Source: Thamnaconus septentrionalis (taxonomy: Eukaryota > Chordata > Actinopteri > Tetraodontiformes > Monacanthidae). From it: 64,000 nt of DNA. Location: positions 2,461,015 through 2,525,014 of the forward strand of contig CM020508.1 in NCBI GenBank assembly GCA_009823395.1, in the 5' to 3' direction. Below are positions 46,281-58,684 of this stretch, one piece after another. How positions within the stretch are numbered: position 1 is the first letter of the stretch; each line of letters starts with the position of its first letter. The position numbers and the translations under genes were made by a program. Under the pieces are notes generated by a model. The model did not search any database. It was not told the origin of the DNA and saw nothing but the letters and a program-made list of their open reading frames with translations.

Positions 46281-46600
46281 AAGCCGATCCAGGCCAGGGT
46301 AGGATGATCCTGGCCAAGGGAGGCCGATCCGGGCCCGGGGAGACCGATCCGGGCTAGGGGAGGCCGATCCAGGCCAGGGTAGGATGATCCTGGCCAAGGG
46401 AGGCCGATCCGGGCCCGGGGAGGCCGATCCGGGCCAGGAGAGACTGTTCTGGGTGAGGGGAGGCTGAGGCCAATCCGGGCTAGGGAAGGTAGGCTGATCT
46501 GGGCCAAGGAAGGCCAGTCAGGGCCAGGGGAGGCTGATCCGGGCCAGGGGAGGCAGGCTGATCCAGGCCGGCTGATCCAGGCCAGGGGAGGTGGCCTTTC
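46281..46600 (+). repeat. 20-bp minisatellite with an 80-bp higher-order period
   Basis: Units close to AGGCCGATCCGGGCCAGGGG repeat about 15 times. The first 60 bases of the block at 46281-46360 recur 80 bp later with almost no change. The 3' half is more diverged with small indels. The proline-arginine minus-strand frame is the repeat translation. Confidence 0.9.
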
Positions 46601-47469
46601 AGCAGATGCTCTGGCTCGCCGCTGGTCCGGGACGCCGTCGTCGCTGCCTTTCATCTAAATCTATTAAGCCGCTCCTTGCCGAGCGCTCGGCCGGGGAGCT
46701 CCTCTCAGACACCGGGGCCAAACTCTAATCCCCTTTTATTTATAACCTGATGAGGTGAGAATGATGATATTAAGCTAGCTACTGTAGAGGGAGGAGGGTG
46801 GGATGGGGGGTCAAAAAAAAAATGAAGTAATTCATGATTTATTTGATGTTTTTTTGTCATTTTTTTAGGAGGAAGGTGAAATTTAAAAACTGTATACTTT
46901 GCAATTTTCAAGGTTGCTTTGTAAACAACAGCAGGAAAAGGAAACACATGGAAGTATTAATATATATGGTTATATGATTTGAAGAAAAAAAACAACTAAA
47001 CTTTGCTCGTCCTACATCTTCAAATGTAAAAACTAGCATTGACCCATCGCTAGCCTGAGCCAGTGATGGCAGTTCATCCAGACGCTAACAGAGAGAATTT
47101 AGTGGTTGAAGGTGAAATTCACTCCGTACGCTCATAATAAATAGCAAGCTACGCCATACAGACTGGTAAATGGCTGCCATGTTAGCTTAGCTCCTAATCC
47201 CCAGTGAACAACAGAGCTGAAAATTGGGCGAGCGGCACAGAGAGAAGGAGTTTGGCTCCGCCCCCTTTGCCCCCGCCCCAAAAAAAAACAGCCAACAGAT
47301 CCACCAAAGCTGGTGGGCGGGGCCCTGGACGAGGTCGCTACAAGTACATTAGTCGGCGGACATCAGTAAAATTGGGCGGCCATATGTGCAGCTTGAGGTC
47401 ACCTGACACTGAAGGTCGCCGGGCAAAAATCATGAAGTCCTCCCCCCACCCCTACCGCTAATCACATGA

Positions 47470-47600
47470 GACGTCCCGCCGGGCCGCCCGACCACTTTAT
47501 TTAAAGGCACCCAAACCCAAATGACCAGTTGGTTTAATTTGATCGCGGCCAATAGGATTAGAGACGGAAACAAATTACCTAAGTGGAGCTGCGGCCACGA
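47470..47600. promoter_or_regulatory. Candidate conserved non-coding block
   Basis: Unique sequence: CTTTATTTAAAGGC, GGTTTAATTTGATCGC, GGCCAATAGGATTAG and CAAATTACC. Confidence 0.25.
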
Positions 47601-48019
47601 CCACAACGCCGAGATCTTTTAACAATAACGCAACTCTCGGACATCGTGTCTCCCGCGGACTGATTCCATTACTGGGTTTTAGCCTCTGAATCTGGCGGCC
47701 AGCTGAGTGGGGAGGGGGTGGGCGTGGCCAGTAGGCGGGGCCAGACTGACGCACAGCTGCTGCGATAGACAACCTTCTGTCCTTCCAGCTGCAAACGGAC
47801 GGCACCGGGTCGTTTATCGTTGCGAGGGATGCACCAGGTCATCAGGTATCGGTACCGAAACTGAGGTTGAGTACTCGAGACATATATACCTGTAAAATAC
47901 GTGCAGATACCGCTTATATACACTGATACCAGTTGTATATGTACCATGACAATTTTGTTCAATCTGTGTTTGTGCTGCAGTGAAGCTGGTGGCGTGCCCC
48001 CCCCCCCCATGTTCTAGAA

Positions 48020-48305
48020 CAGGCACGGGTCAACTACGGCCCGGGGGCCCGATACAGCCCGTTAAGCTTTTTAATCCGGCCCGCCGAATTTGAAGAAAAT
48101 GATATTGATAGTGAGTAAGTCATGAAATAGCTGCATTGCATCAGTTTTGTCAGCGTTTTGAGAGTCATTTCAGTCATTTCAAAGAGCTGAATAGCGTAGA
48201 GGTGAATTACCAAAACACTCCATCCATCAGCTCCTGCTCCAGCACCTCCGTCAGAATTTTACAACCCATCGTGGCCCCGCCAGTCAAAAAGTTTGCCCAC
48301 CCTTG
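48020..48305. mobile_element. hAT-type non-autonomous element, related to the 20.9-kb copy, inverted
   Basis: Starts CAGGCACGGGTCAAC followed by TACGGCCCGGGGGCCC, and ends AGTTTGCCCACCCTTG. The ends and subterminal sequences match the 20896-21304 element in opposite orientation (TTTTTAATCCGGCCCGCC near the left end). No clear target duplication. Confidence 0.65.
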
Positions 48306-48639
48306 TCAGTGGTAAAATAGCAATGAAAAAAATCAGAGTGATTCCATAATGTCTAATGTCCTTACCAAGTATTCAGTATCGGTATCGATAAGTGACTGAA
48401 ATGCAAGTGCTCGTATTCTTCTTGTTCTGTAAACCTTTGACCCCGCCCAGACCCCCAACCCACCCCCCAACCCCCAGTCCCCTCTATCCCCCTTTCACCC
48501 TCCCACCGCCAAAGCGATGTGTTATAACAACGGAACTGGATGTGACGGCGGCCGGACGGGCGAGGCGCTAAAAAGTATTTGCGCTGGTGACAAGAATTTT
48601 TTTTTTCCATTTTTTTTTTTTTATTTCATTTTTTTTTTT

Positions 48640-49330
48640 TTTTTATCGAGAAATGCAATTAGGCTTCAGCCTTAATATCTCGTCGGCCCGTCGCCTCCTC
48701 CAACCGCGCGGCCACGCTTGCCAAGTGCAATCAGAAATAACTCTGTCTGTCCCTTCAACTTAATGAAAAACAAGTACTTGGCCATAAACTTGTAGTCATC
48801 CCCCATCCAATCACATTGTCTCGAGTAATTAAAATGATTAGCTTAATTAGCTTAATTAACTAAATTTGACTACAGGACATGGCCATATGGCGGGGGAGAA
48901 AACAAAGATGGGAGCTAATTAAAGTTAAAATAATGCAGGTTTTAATTAACTCAACCCTTAGGCATCAACATTTTCAAATTTATCCAAGCTGATAATTAAA
49001 AAGTCCTCTTGCCCAAGCAACATTTCTTCTCCGAGCTAATTAAATCTGGAAATAAATTAGCAACATGACGCTCCAAATATTAATTCCTGCTAGAAGATGA
49101 CTTCACTCTCTAATGAAATTAATTAGCTGCACTGGACCCTCAATCAGATGCCAGCCGCTGTCCGTGAGCATAGACCTCATGTAATCTAGCGCCGGGCGAA
49201 AAAGGGCCCCGGGGCGAAAATTTACAATTGTAATGAAGACTCTTTAACTGTGTGTCTCTCTTAATACAGCGAATGAACATGTAGATCTATTTATGCCAGA
49301 GGCCTCCTCATTTATAGAGGAGCGCCGCGA
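48640..49330. promoter_or_regulatory. Strong candidate long-range enhancer block
   Basis: About 690 bp of AT-rich, repeat-free DNA with the highest homeodomain-motif density in the window. It includes TTAGCTTAATTAGCTTAATT, GAGCTAATTAAAG, TTTTAATTAACTC, GCTGATAATTAAAAAG, CGAGCTAATTAAATC, CCAAATATTAATTCC and GAAATTAATTAGC. It lies about 15 kb past lmo4. No open frame, TIR or simple repeat explains it. Confidence 0.5.
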
Positions 49331-49382
49331 CCAGCTAGTTAAAACTTTCTTCTTTCCCCTCTCCCCCCAACAGAAAGAAAGA

Positions 49383-49384
<2 letters not shown>

Positions 49385-49425
<41 letters not shown>

Positions 49426-49740
49426 TGTGAGAGCTGCCAAAAGCCAGGCCAGCACCAGCTCCAGCAGCCTGTAAGGTTCCACAGGCTGTGCCAGTGTGTG
49501 TGCCAGCCTATTACAGACCCTCATGAATTCAACCCCTCACCCCCCCCACCTCTCCATCACACACACACACACACACACACACGGCCATACCCACACACAT
49601 GCACACAAACACACACGGCAACTGGAGGAGAACGCCGACCGCCCTTTTTCGTCCCTTGCGCGTGCCGTCGGAACCACAGCATCCCCAGTTTAAACACTGG
49701 CCTAGTGTGTGTGTGTGTGTGTGTGTGCGTGTGTGCGGTG
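49385..49740 (+). repeat. Cluster of (GT)n and (CA)n microsatellites
   Basis: (GT)n at 49385-49427, (CA)n at 49557-49582 and (GT)n at 49707-49737. The GT and CA arrays are complementary. Confidence 0.9.
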
Positions 49741-50039
49741 GGTTCTGAAGAGTATCAGGGATCGTAATGCACACAGTTAGCGGCTCTGAAGTTTCTTTTT
49801 TTTTCTTTTTGATTGTGGGTTCAGGATGAAGGAGGAGATTAAAGGGAGGCAGCGTGAAATTTTAATGAAACGTCGCCCAGGAAACTGATTCATTATGGTG
49901 GCTGAATGGAGGCGGAGCCAGAAGTCAGGTGGTACACCTGGTCCCGCTGGCCGGTTTTGATTTTTTCACACAGGCTCCTTTCTCCATGTTTCTTATTTAG
50001 TCATGCTTTGTTTTGGACATGCTGTTCAACCTTTAAGGC

Positions 50040-50041
<2 letters not shown>

Positions 50042-50070
<29 letters not shown>
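50042..50070 (+). repeat. (GT)14 microsatellite
   Basis: About 14 GT units. Confidence 0.85.
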
Positions 50071-50073
<3 letters not shown>

Positions 50074-50139
50074 GAAGATGCAACAACAGAGGTGCTCATC
50101 ATATGGACAACAGAAAGCATGCCTTATTTTCATACATGT

Positions 50140-52520
50140 TACTAGAAGTCGACCCCTAGTGACATCACAAAGGGCAACAATTCCTCAGCCACGTTTGTAA
50201 CCGCGCTCTTCAGACAGCTGTTGGCCGCCACCAACAAAAAGCGGGGGACGGGAAGGTCCCCGTCTCCGTCCAAACAGGGTGGAAGGTCCAACAGGGCTTC
50301 AGTGTTCAGCAGAAGGCTGCAAACATGAGGCTAACTGAGCTGCTTCCTGGGTTCTGGATCATAAAGTCATGCAAACTTGCTCCGCTCGGACTCACACGAC
50401 TGGAAGAAGGAATATTATACCTATCGAGCTGAAGATGCGCTAGCATGCTATCGTTTCACGTTCTCACACTCTTAACGACGCGGGTTAATTCAAAGATCAC
50501 TCCTGCGCCCAGTCACTGACCCTGGCCTCAACACTAGGGGGCTCTCCGGAGGCTGGTTACGGCCCGGCGGGGCGGTTCTGTTGCTTTTCGTGTCGAGCCT
50601 TTTTTCTTTAAAATTGAGATAATTGTGTTTACTTCCAGTCGACAACAACGATGGCAAACCAACTACAAGGAGGAAAACGCATGAAAACAGAACAAAAAAA
50701 AAAACACAGTGTCAGTTTGTTTTATTTATTTATTTATTTTTTTTTTGGGGGGGGGGTAAATTTTAAATATTTAACGATCTCCTCAGGGCAGTTCTGATCC
50801 CTCATGTAAACAGCGTCTCATATCATTAAGTAGGTGACGGGATTGGCCGAGATGACGCCGGCGCTGGGCGACAACACGCTAACGACCACTAGCGCCCTTT
50901 CATCTGCGCCCATCCGAGACATTAGAGAATTTGGAATTAAAGGTAGAGTCGGCTGGCGCTGGCCGAGTGGCCGCTCCTCTGAGGCCGCCGCCCACATCAG
51001 TCGGCCGGGACACCAACGCCGCCGCTAAGCGCTAAGCTAGTTACAGCCGACATCAAAGGCGCGTCATGGCGGCCGACAGCTAGCCCGGCCGTTTGGATCC
51101 CGCTGAATCCAAACCTTCCTCTCACACATCTCAGCCTCAGTCGCTCGCCCCCCACCCCAGCCCCCACCCCGCCTTCTCTCTCTCTCCTCCTCTGGCATCC
51201 ACGCTTTAAAAACAAAAAAGAGCCATTAAAATGGAAAATATAGTGGGTTTCTTTTTTTTTTTCTTCTCTGCATCGGCCGCGGCCTTCGTTATTTTTTATT
51301 TCTTCGTGGACTCGTCGTCCTTGTTATCTTGATGGCGGCGGCGCTCGGTAAACAAGCGGCGGCGCTCTCTCTCTCTCTCTCTCTCCTCTGAATCCTGCCC
51401 TCTAGTGCCGAACTTGTCCGACGGAACAAAGTGGTCAAGAATGTCGACACAATTAGCGTCTTCAAAAGCTTTAGCGTCGGGATCGGGAGCCGCGTTGACC
51501 TTTATACAAAAAAAAAACAAAACAAAGGGTTCTTTAAACAGCACCATCATCGGGGGGAGAGACACTCGTTTATTTACTTCCTCCCCCGCTCTCTCCCGCT
51601 CTCTCTCTCCTCTCTCGCTCCTCCATTGGTTCTGCTTTAAGGAATGCTAAATCTCGGCGCTCTAATCAGGCAGCTCGGGGCTGCGATCCCTCCGTTAGAT
51701 ATTATTAAGGCGGAAAAAATATACGGCGGACGTCAGAGATCAGATCTGATGCATGTGTATAAATATATACGTGCAGTATAAAAGGGGCGGATGCTGATGT
51801 GCAGATGAGAGTGCCGTCTTCTAATTATCCAGCTGTGGGATCAGCGACAGCTCAGAGCCGGATTCTTCTGCCCTCTTTTCTTTTTTTCTCCTTGAACCAG
51901 GAATCCTACTGCGATTCCCTGGAAAAGCTAGTTTTGTTTGGGTGACAGATCCCGAAACAATGTAGCACAGAAGGCTTGAATAAGCCTGGACGTTGGGTAG
52001 AAGTCGTTTCCACACTTCCTGCTTCATGTATCTGCACTTTAGAGCAAGAAAAAGTCAAATTCAGGCCGTCGTCCTCCAGCGAAAGATGAGAATTTCCCCC
52101 GGGCAGGCAGCGAAGGTGACCCCTGTGACAGGGTTAGAAACATTTTTGTTCTGTCCTTTTTCTGGTGTGGTGACGTCCCAATGCGTTTACCAAGATGGCT
52201 GTGATTGGGAGAGAAGGAAGAAGAAGGACGAGGTCAAAGAAAAACGAGACGGAGAGAGAGATAAAAGTCGGAGTGGAAGCAGAAGTTCTGATCTTCATCC
52301 AATGACTCAGCTGCCATCACTTGTCTGACCTGAAGGGGGCAAAGGTGGGCGGAGCTAATGAGGGAGGGGGATGGGAGGAGTCTCCTCCGGTTGGGGATGA
52401 TCTTCTTTAGGGGGTTTTGTGTTGGTGGTGGTGGTGGTGGTTGGTTTGTGTTGTTTTTTTTTCGTTCCCCCTTTTCTTTCAAATTTATTCCCGCTAACAG
52501 TTGCTAATTAGCACCTTATC
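50140..52520. other. Intergenic; simple repeats and a possible AT-rich conserved patch
   Basis: No gene is seen. (CT)n runs lie at 51365-51385, and unique sequence with TTAGATATTATTAAGG lies near 51690-51720, which may be constrained. G-runs and T-runs occur near 50730-50760. Confidence 0.35.
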
Positions 52521-52697
52521 GCCCTCCAAGTAGCTCGCTACGCCGCTGAGACGCCAAGCCGGCGGTATTTATAACCCGACTGCAGACACGGCGGAGATAA
52601 ACAGCTCAGTTCCGGGCCGCCGGCCAAACACACAGGCGGGCGGTGGAACGGCTGCCACCGATTGGCCGACGCTGAACCCGGGACTCGGCGTCGTAGG

Positions 52698-52698
<1 letters not shown>

Positions 52699-52733
<35 letters not shown>

Positions 52734-52741
52734 AGAAGAGG
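52699..52741 (+). repeat. (GAA)n microsatellite
   Basis: About 13 GAA/GAG units; source of leucine-rich chance frames on the minus strand. Confidence 0.85.
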
Positions 52742-53377
52742 AACGTCAGGATGTTTCAACCTTCCTCAGGTTTCTTGTCTAACAACAACTGAATGAGATT
52801 CATTGTGTCTTCATTATATATATGGAATTGTAGGTATTTTTTCTTCTGCAACAGTAACACAAATATCTTATTGAGATGTTGTCTTCGCACTTTTACGCGA
52901 TTCGACCTAAACTTCGGTCTCCCTCAGATGGTCGAAACGTGTCGAGGAACGAAGACAACATTTAAAATATTTGTTGTCTGTTATTGAAGAAAAATACTCA
53001 CAATCGTATATATATTTAAACATGTGTATCAGTTCTTTTTTTGTGTTGATTTCATTATGATTTGACTCACTTTTTTTTTTTTTTACAGTTTCAAGACGCC
53101 CGAGGCTAATTCTACGTTTTTTTTCCCTAAGTAGTGCTTAGAGCCGTAACGAACGGCGCTACATAAGTAAACGTTGCTGGTTCCGTTGTCGAAGATCCTT
53201 CCCACCGCCGTTGCCGCCGCCTGGCTCCCTTTGAAACCTCTGCGCTAACGGCGCTGATTCGCTTTGCTGACAGAGCTACACGGGAAGCAGACTGACGGAA
53301 ATGACATGGGGAAAACAAAAAACATGTTCAGAAAAAATAAAATAATTAATATAAAAAAACAAAACAACACGCCACTC

Positions 53378-53408
<31 letters not shown>

Positions 53409-53459
53409 TTCCTCTCTCGCCCTCCCGTGGCTCTGTCGAGACAAAGGAGGAGCAGAATG

Positions 53460-53660
53460 AGCGCATTGTGTGAGAGCAAATCTCAGTAGATTAATTTGAG
53501 GAGTTCACTGAATTGTGATTCCTTTTAATTAATGACAGAATTAACTGCTTTGTTAATGTGCTCCTGGAGGAAATGAGCTGCCGGCGGCGAGTCGCGCCGC
53601 CAAACAAAAGGAGGACGCGTCTCTCTTGACATTTATACAAGTCTGACTCTGCCAGTGTCA
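53460..53660. promoter_or_regulatory. Candidate conserved non-coding block
   Basis: Unique sequence: GTAGATTAATTTGAGG, CCTTTTAATTAATGAC, GAATTAACTGC and TTGTTAATGTGC, with GACATTTATACAAG. Dense TAAT cores. Confidence 0.4.
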
Positions 53661-54056
53661 GGGTGCAGCCACTCGTGCTGCCTGCCGGAAAAATGCCACT
53701 CGGAGGAATGTTTTTTTTCTTTATTCCCCCCCACCACCACCACCCAACTCCCCTGCCCCCCTCCACTGCATGGGCGACGATGGCCTGAATTAACGAAGGC
53801 CAAAGTGCTAAAAAAAACAAAAAACGACGACAACGGCAAAGTTTATTGGCGGCTGAAACCGGAACTGATTGGTTGGGATGGATATTTGATATTACAGGAT
53901 ATAAATGTTTTATATGTATTTATTAATTTCTAGTTTTCCTAAACGAATGAATCCAATAAAACAGGCAACAAAAGCTTTTGTTTGCAAGGAAATCACATGA
54001 CTGCACCCGGGTGTGTTTGATCTGGAGATGATTGGCAGGTATAAATCAACATAGCG

Positions 54057-55180
54057 CTTCCCTGGTATAAAACATTTAGTTAGCGTTAGCTAAATTGCAT
54101 TCGAGATGCGTCACTTTGAATACGTTACTTAATTGAAATACTTAATTGACTGCAGCACTTCAGTTAAATGTTGTTTTTTTTATCCTTATTTTTATTTTAC
54201 TTGGAGTGCATTTTCTGTATGAAAGGTGCGATACAAAAATTGATTATGTTTGTGAGCTTCGCTTGCTGCAGTCTTTGATTGACACACAAGGCACTCTGGG
54301 AAATTTTCCCATTGCTTGAAGTGTGACTCTGGAACCTTGTGCTTCAATGGTTAATATCCAACTGTCATCACTGCAACGGGCAAATATCGTCAGTTGGCAA
54401 CCAGGCAACGATACCGACTGCTGTATTTGGCTGGTTGATTTGATCTCTGTTGCAGAAAAATATAAAGAAAAACAAAATAGTGCTTACTGGGTATAAAACA
54501 GTTAGCTAGCATTAGCGAACTAGCATTCAAGATGGAGCTTTGTTTATGTTCAATACGTCACTAAATCAGAAATGCAGATGATGTTGGTTCTTTTTCCCAA
54601 CTCTTGAAGTACAACTCTGGAACCTTGTGTTTTCATGGCTGAAAGTACCCAACATTCATCATTGCATCGGGCTGTGCGATTAATCGATTTTAAATCGAAA
54701 CCGGATTCGGAATTTATTAGTCAAGTTGATGTTCAAAAAAAAGGGAAATCTCAAAATGGATTTTTCCTTTTATGTTTAAAGTGATGTTTGCTTGAAGACA
54801 GCTCAGGTTGTCACTTTATCCACAGGGGGATTCATCTTTGTTTGTTCAAGAACACTGTAAATGTTGTCACCTCACTAAACCCAAGGAGGATCTTTCAGTT
54901 GCACTTCATTCCCAAAAGGCAAACTGGTTTGCTATTTTTGTTTAAAAATAAAGATATTTGAAATAATTTATTCCATTGTCTTGTAGTTCTACCAAACAAA
55001 TCAAAATTGAATTTGAAAATCGAGTTTTCAGAGAAACAAATTGGGATTTCATTTTTGTCCAAAATGGCCCAGCCCTATGACTGCACCAGGCAAACATCGT
55101 CGGCCATCTTCACTGTTAACCAGGCAACTAGGTGATGGCAGTGACGACGGACGTGGACTCGGCTGGTTGATTTTATCACG
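54057..55180 (+). repeat. Diverged tandem duplication (about 0.4-kb unit)
   Basis: Copy 1 (54057-54450) and copy 2 (54483-55180) share in order GGTATAAAACA, TTAGC.AGC, GCATTC.AGATG, CTCTGGAACCTTGTG, CATCA.TGCA, GGCAAA.ATCGTC, AACCAGGCAAC and GGCTGGTTGATTT. Copy 2 is interrupted by a 411-bp hAT-type element that copy 1 lacks. Confidence 0.75.
54667..55077. mobile_element. hAT-type non-autonomous element with 8-bp target duplication
   Basis: Starts TCGGGCTGTGCGATTAATCG and ends GGCCCAGCCCTA, the GGGCTG/CAGCCC terminus of a common fish hAT group. Flanks TCATTGCA (54659-54666) and TGACTGCA (55078-55085) match at six of eight positions. The other duplication copy reads TCACTGCA once at the same place, an empty site. 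No transposase. Confidence 0.8.
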
Positions 55181-55189
55181 ACTAATAAT

Positions 55190-56740
55190 TATTAATCGTG
55201 ACTTTGTTTTCAACACGGAGAGGAAACTAGACTCCAACGCAACGCTGTAATGCAAAAGGCATTTCTGCTATAACCGTAGCATTTCAGAGGCTTTGCAGAG
55301 GCATTTGAGTTCTAAAATATCAGCAAACTGGGGCTGAAAATTGAAGGGGTTCCGGAGTGATCCGGCCAGCTCTCGAGACTTCAATTTAAAAAAAAAGGAA
55401 AAAGAAAAATCTGAAAACGGACACGGGCAATTTGAGAAACTGCACTTCCGCCGTTTGAAAAAAAATGGAACTCTTGCCTTCATGTAAACGCGTGAAGAGG
55501 GATTGATGTTGCGCTAAAAGGTCCTCAAATCTTGCCGTTCACTTAACTAAACACCACCTTGCGCCGGAAAATGTCTACGATTGCCTGGCTGAGTGCCGAT
55601 GCACCTCCAACATCTGACAGTCTAGACTCAATGATTGCCCGGAAGGCAGGGAAAGAAAAAAATAAATATAAAGTGGTAACTCCATAAGCATATTTTTAGA
55701 AAGCTGACATGCAAAAAAAAAATAAAAATAAAATAAAAATACGAGTTAATAAACAGCAAGCTGTAGGTGCCTTTTCTGACCCTATGGGCAGGAAGCAGCA
55801 GGTGGAGACGTCGCCTCTGAGTTTTTTGAAAAGCCTCAAAACGTGTTGACATTGATGGCGGCGTTTCAGAAGATTCCCCCTCAGACTCGATAATGACACG
55901 TTCAGCAGAGCACCACGGAAAATTACTGAGGCCCCATTGTGAACGTCTACATTACCGACTACCCAGGAAGCGTGTCGCCTCCAGGCCGTGCCAGGCGATT
56001 TCACATGCATCCGGTTTAAGAGCAGAACTGCATAAATGTTCTACCTTAAAAAGGATCATCTCAAAATCCATTTTCCAAAATCCACGACTGGACGGGTTCT
56101 GGACCATAGAACCCATCTGGTATCCTGGGTTTATATCTTGCTAATAAACAGACATATGTTTTTTTTTCCATGTCTGTTGATGTGGAAAAATCCAGATATA
56201 AATCCATTCAAAATTGACCAGATTGACACAGAAGAATACAGACAAAGGATGTTCTTGTCCACGTTGAATTTTCTCAAATTTGGATCAAAATGAAGCTGCA
56301 ACACTTGAGGAGGAACATGAGGACGTTCAGCAGCGATGGAACCAGTTAAACCAGTTTGACCAGTTTCACTGTCGCCGGTCCGACACTGGGACCAGGTTCC
56401 GGCTGGTGCTTGGTGGTCCTGCCGTCAATGATGACAGCAGATCAGCTTCTTAGGGCAACGTCAGTGTGGCTGTGTGAAGCCTTAATGCTGTGAAGTGCGG
56501 CTCTGTGAGGTTGCTGGGCATGCGACCCAACGGCACGCAGTCCAACAGCAGGACAGCAGGGGGCGCTGTGTTGACGACAGGGGCATGATAGCCATTCTCC
56601 AAGTTTCAAGCCGACCAATCATTAAAAAAAAAAAAGATTTTCAAAGCGTCTCTTTAAGCTAGAAAAAACCACGTAGCGCAGCTTTAATCCAGAGGGAGAA
56701 TGAGGGAAAAATGTGAGAATTCAGCACCTCTTCAGTAGAC
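55190..56740. other. Intergenic, nothing recognised
   Basis: Unique sequence with short A-runs. No gene or element is identified. Confidence 0.4.
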
Positions 56741-56829
56741 GATCTCCACAGGAGGGTGTGTGTGTGTGTGTGTGTGTGTGAAGAGTGTGTGTGTTGACTC
56801 AGAGACAGCAGAGCGTTCCTCCCTCCTCC

Positions 56830-57150
56830 TCCTCATGCACGACACGCTAATATTGTCCAAATGAAAAAGGCCTTTAACAATGAAAGACAAACACTGGCGG
56901 CCTCCTTCAGCAACTCCATCGCAAGATCTCGCTTCACCTGTCAGCCTCACGTTTGCCGCAAATGTCACCTTGTGCAAGGCGCTGCCGGCCCCTCCCACCT
57001 CCAAAAAACCCCCCCAAAAAGAAACAACAGCTGCATATTCTCTCCTCTCCTGTCCGGCATGATGTACGCGACGTGGCGGTATCTCCCCACGGCAGAGCTC
57101 CGATGGTTTGGATATTTTTATTAGCATGTCCTCAATCATAAATCACGCTG
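56830..57150. promoter_or_regulatory. Candidate conserved non-coding block
   Basis: Unique sequence includes CCTTTAACAATGAAAGAC, GCCGCAAATGTCACC and TTTTTATTAGC, with CAATCATAAATCACGC at the end, between (GT)n and a G-rich run. Confidence 0.35.
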
Positions 57151-57544
57151 GCGGGGGAGGTGGGGGGGTGTGGGGTGGGGTGGTGGGGAGGGGCGAGGCC
57201 GCATCAGATTACAGGAGGCCAGAAGACAAAGTTATCGGACGGCTTCGCCGCCTGTCTGAGCCGCGACTTCGACCCCGTTTATATTCAAAGCCGGCGAGCC
57301 GACTGGCAAATACACACCATTATGTAAATAATAAACTGGCTCGTCTGAGCTTCAGCAGTGCTTTACGGATTTTTTCCCCCTCTCTTTTCACTCTTCCTCC
57401 TCCTCTTCCTCCTCCTCCCTCATCGCCGCCGTCATCTCCATCGCTCCGGATGAACCTCGGCAGCGCTGGTTGTTGTTGTTTTTGTTTTTTTTTCCCCGCC
57501 CCGCTCTGGACAGGACGTTGACGCAGCTCCGAGTCCGCTTCCAT

Positions 57545-57760
57545 CCCATAATTCCTCTTTAAAATCGACTTCCTCGGCCGGCCGTGCGCACAGCTGTCAC
57601 ACTGCCTCAGCGGGCCGGTCGGCCGCCGAGTGTAATTCCTTTAACGCGACGGCGCCGCCGCCGATACTGGCGCGATGGCGTGCCGGTGCCACCCTGCATC
57701 CGGCCGGCTCGCGCCAGGCAGCTGGTAAAATTCATTTAATTTATTCAGGGCAACCCCCAC
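57545..57760. promoter_or_regulatory. Candidate conserved non-coding block, CpG-rich
   Basis: Unique sequence with CTCTTTAAAATCGAC, GTGTAATTCCTTTAACGCG and AATTCATTTAATTTATTC. Confidence 0.25.
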
Positions 57761-58047
57761 AGATGGAGGGGGGGTTGGGGTGGGGGCATGGAGGAGGACA
57801 GGGCGGGGATCAGAGTGAGCTCGCCCGCTTGGTGTTGACGTGGCTGGACGCTCGGCGGCAGCCTCTGTCCTTCAGGGGGGGGGGGGGTGCAGGTGGTTGG
57901 GGGTAGGGGGTTTCGTGTCGTCCAATCACAGAGCAGAAACAACACGTCCCTCCCTCCTCGTCCGGGAGGAGCTCACCGACGGGTGATTTTTTTTATTTTT
58001 TTCTCCGCCTCCAGCGGCGGCAGGGCTTCACCTTGATGCGAGAGAGG

Positions 58048-58081
58048 AGGAGGAGGAGGAGGAGGAGGAGGAGGAGGAGGG
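58048..58081 (+). repeat. (GGA)n microsatellite
   Basis: About 11 GGA units. Confidence 0.85.
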
Positions 58082-58684
58082 TTAGACCTCACCCCCACCA
58101 ATCACCCTTCTACCCCACCCCTCCTGCCCCACCCACAACCACCACCATCATCATCATTACTCCCCCGCCTCCCAGCGCCGGAGGCTCTGCGGCTCCGGTG
58201 TGTAAACACCATCTGCATTGTGTTTAATCCTCCTCTACAGGTGTCCCGACTCCAAAGCAGGCCTCCCGCCAGCAGGGGGCGACCCGGGACGCTTGGCAGC
58301 ACCTGAGAGACAAACGCCGACGCGGGCTCCGTGTGTTCCCCGCTTCAAAGCAAAGAATTTAAATAAATTAATTAATAAATAGATTACAAACAAACAGCGA
58401 TGGCCTTCACAAGTGCTGTGAATCACCCCCCCCCCCCCCACCCCCGCCTTCACTGGCAACCCGTTTCACCAGGCAGGTTCGTCCGAAGGAGCTGCGATGT
58501 CACTGGAGGCCGCGGCGGCAGCTCTTCGCTGTGATGTTCAATCGGAGCCACTTCCTGTTTGTATCAGCCTGCCGATGATACGATGAGTTACGCCTTCGCC
58601 AACTGGGAGCCTGTTTCCTGTTTCCTGTCCACGGCGACGCCTAATAGAGAAGACTTGCCACTGTGCGGATCGGGTTGGTTGCAA

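Noticed and set aside
46253..46654. 133-codon proline/arginine-rich minus-strand frame
   Set aside because: It is the translation of the 20-bp minisatellite.
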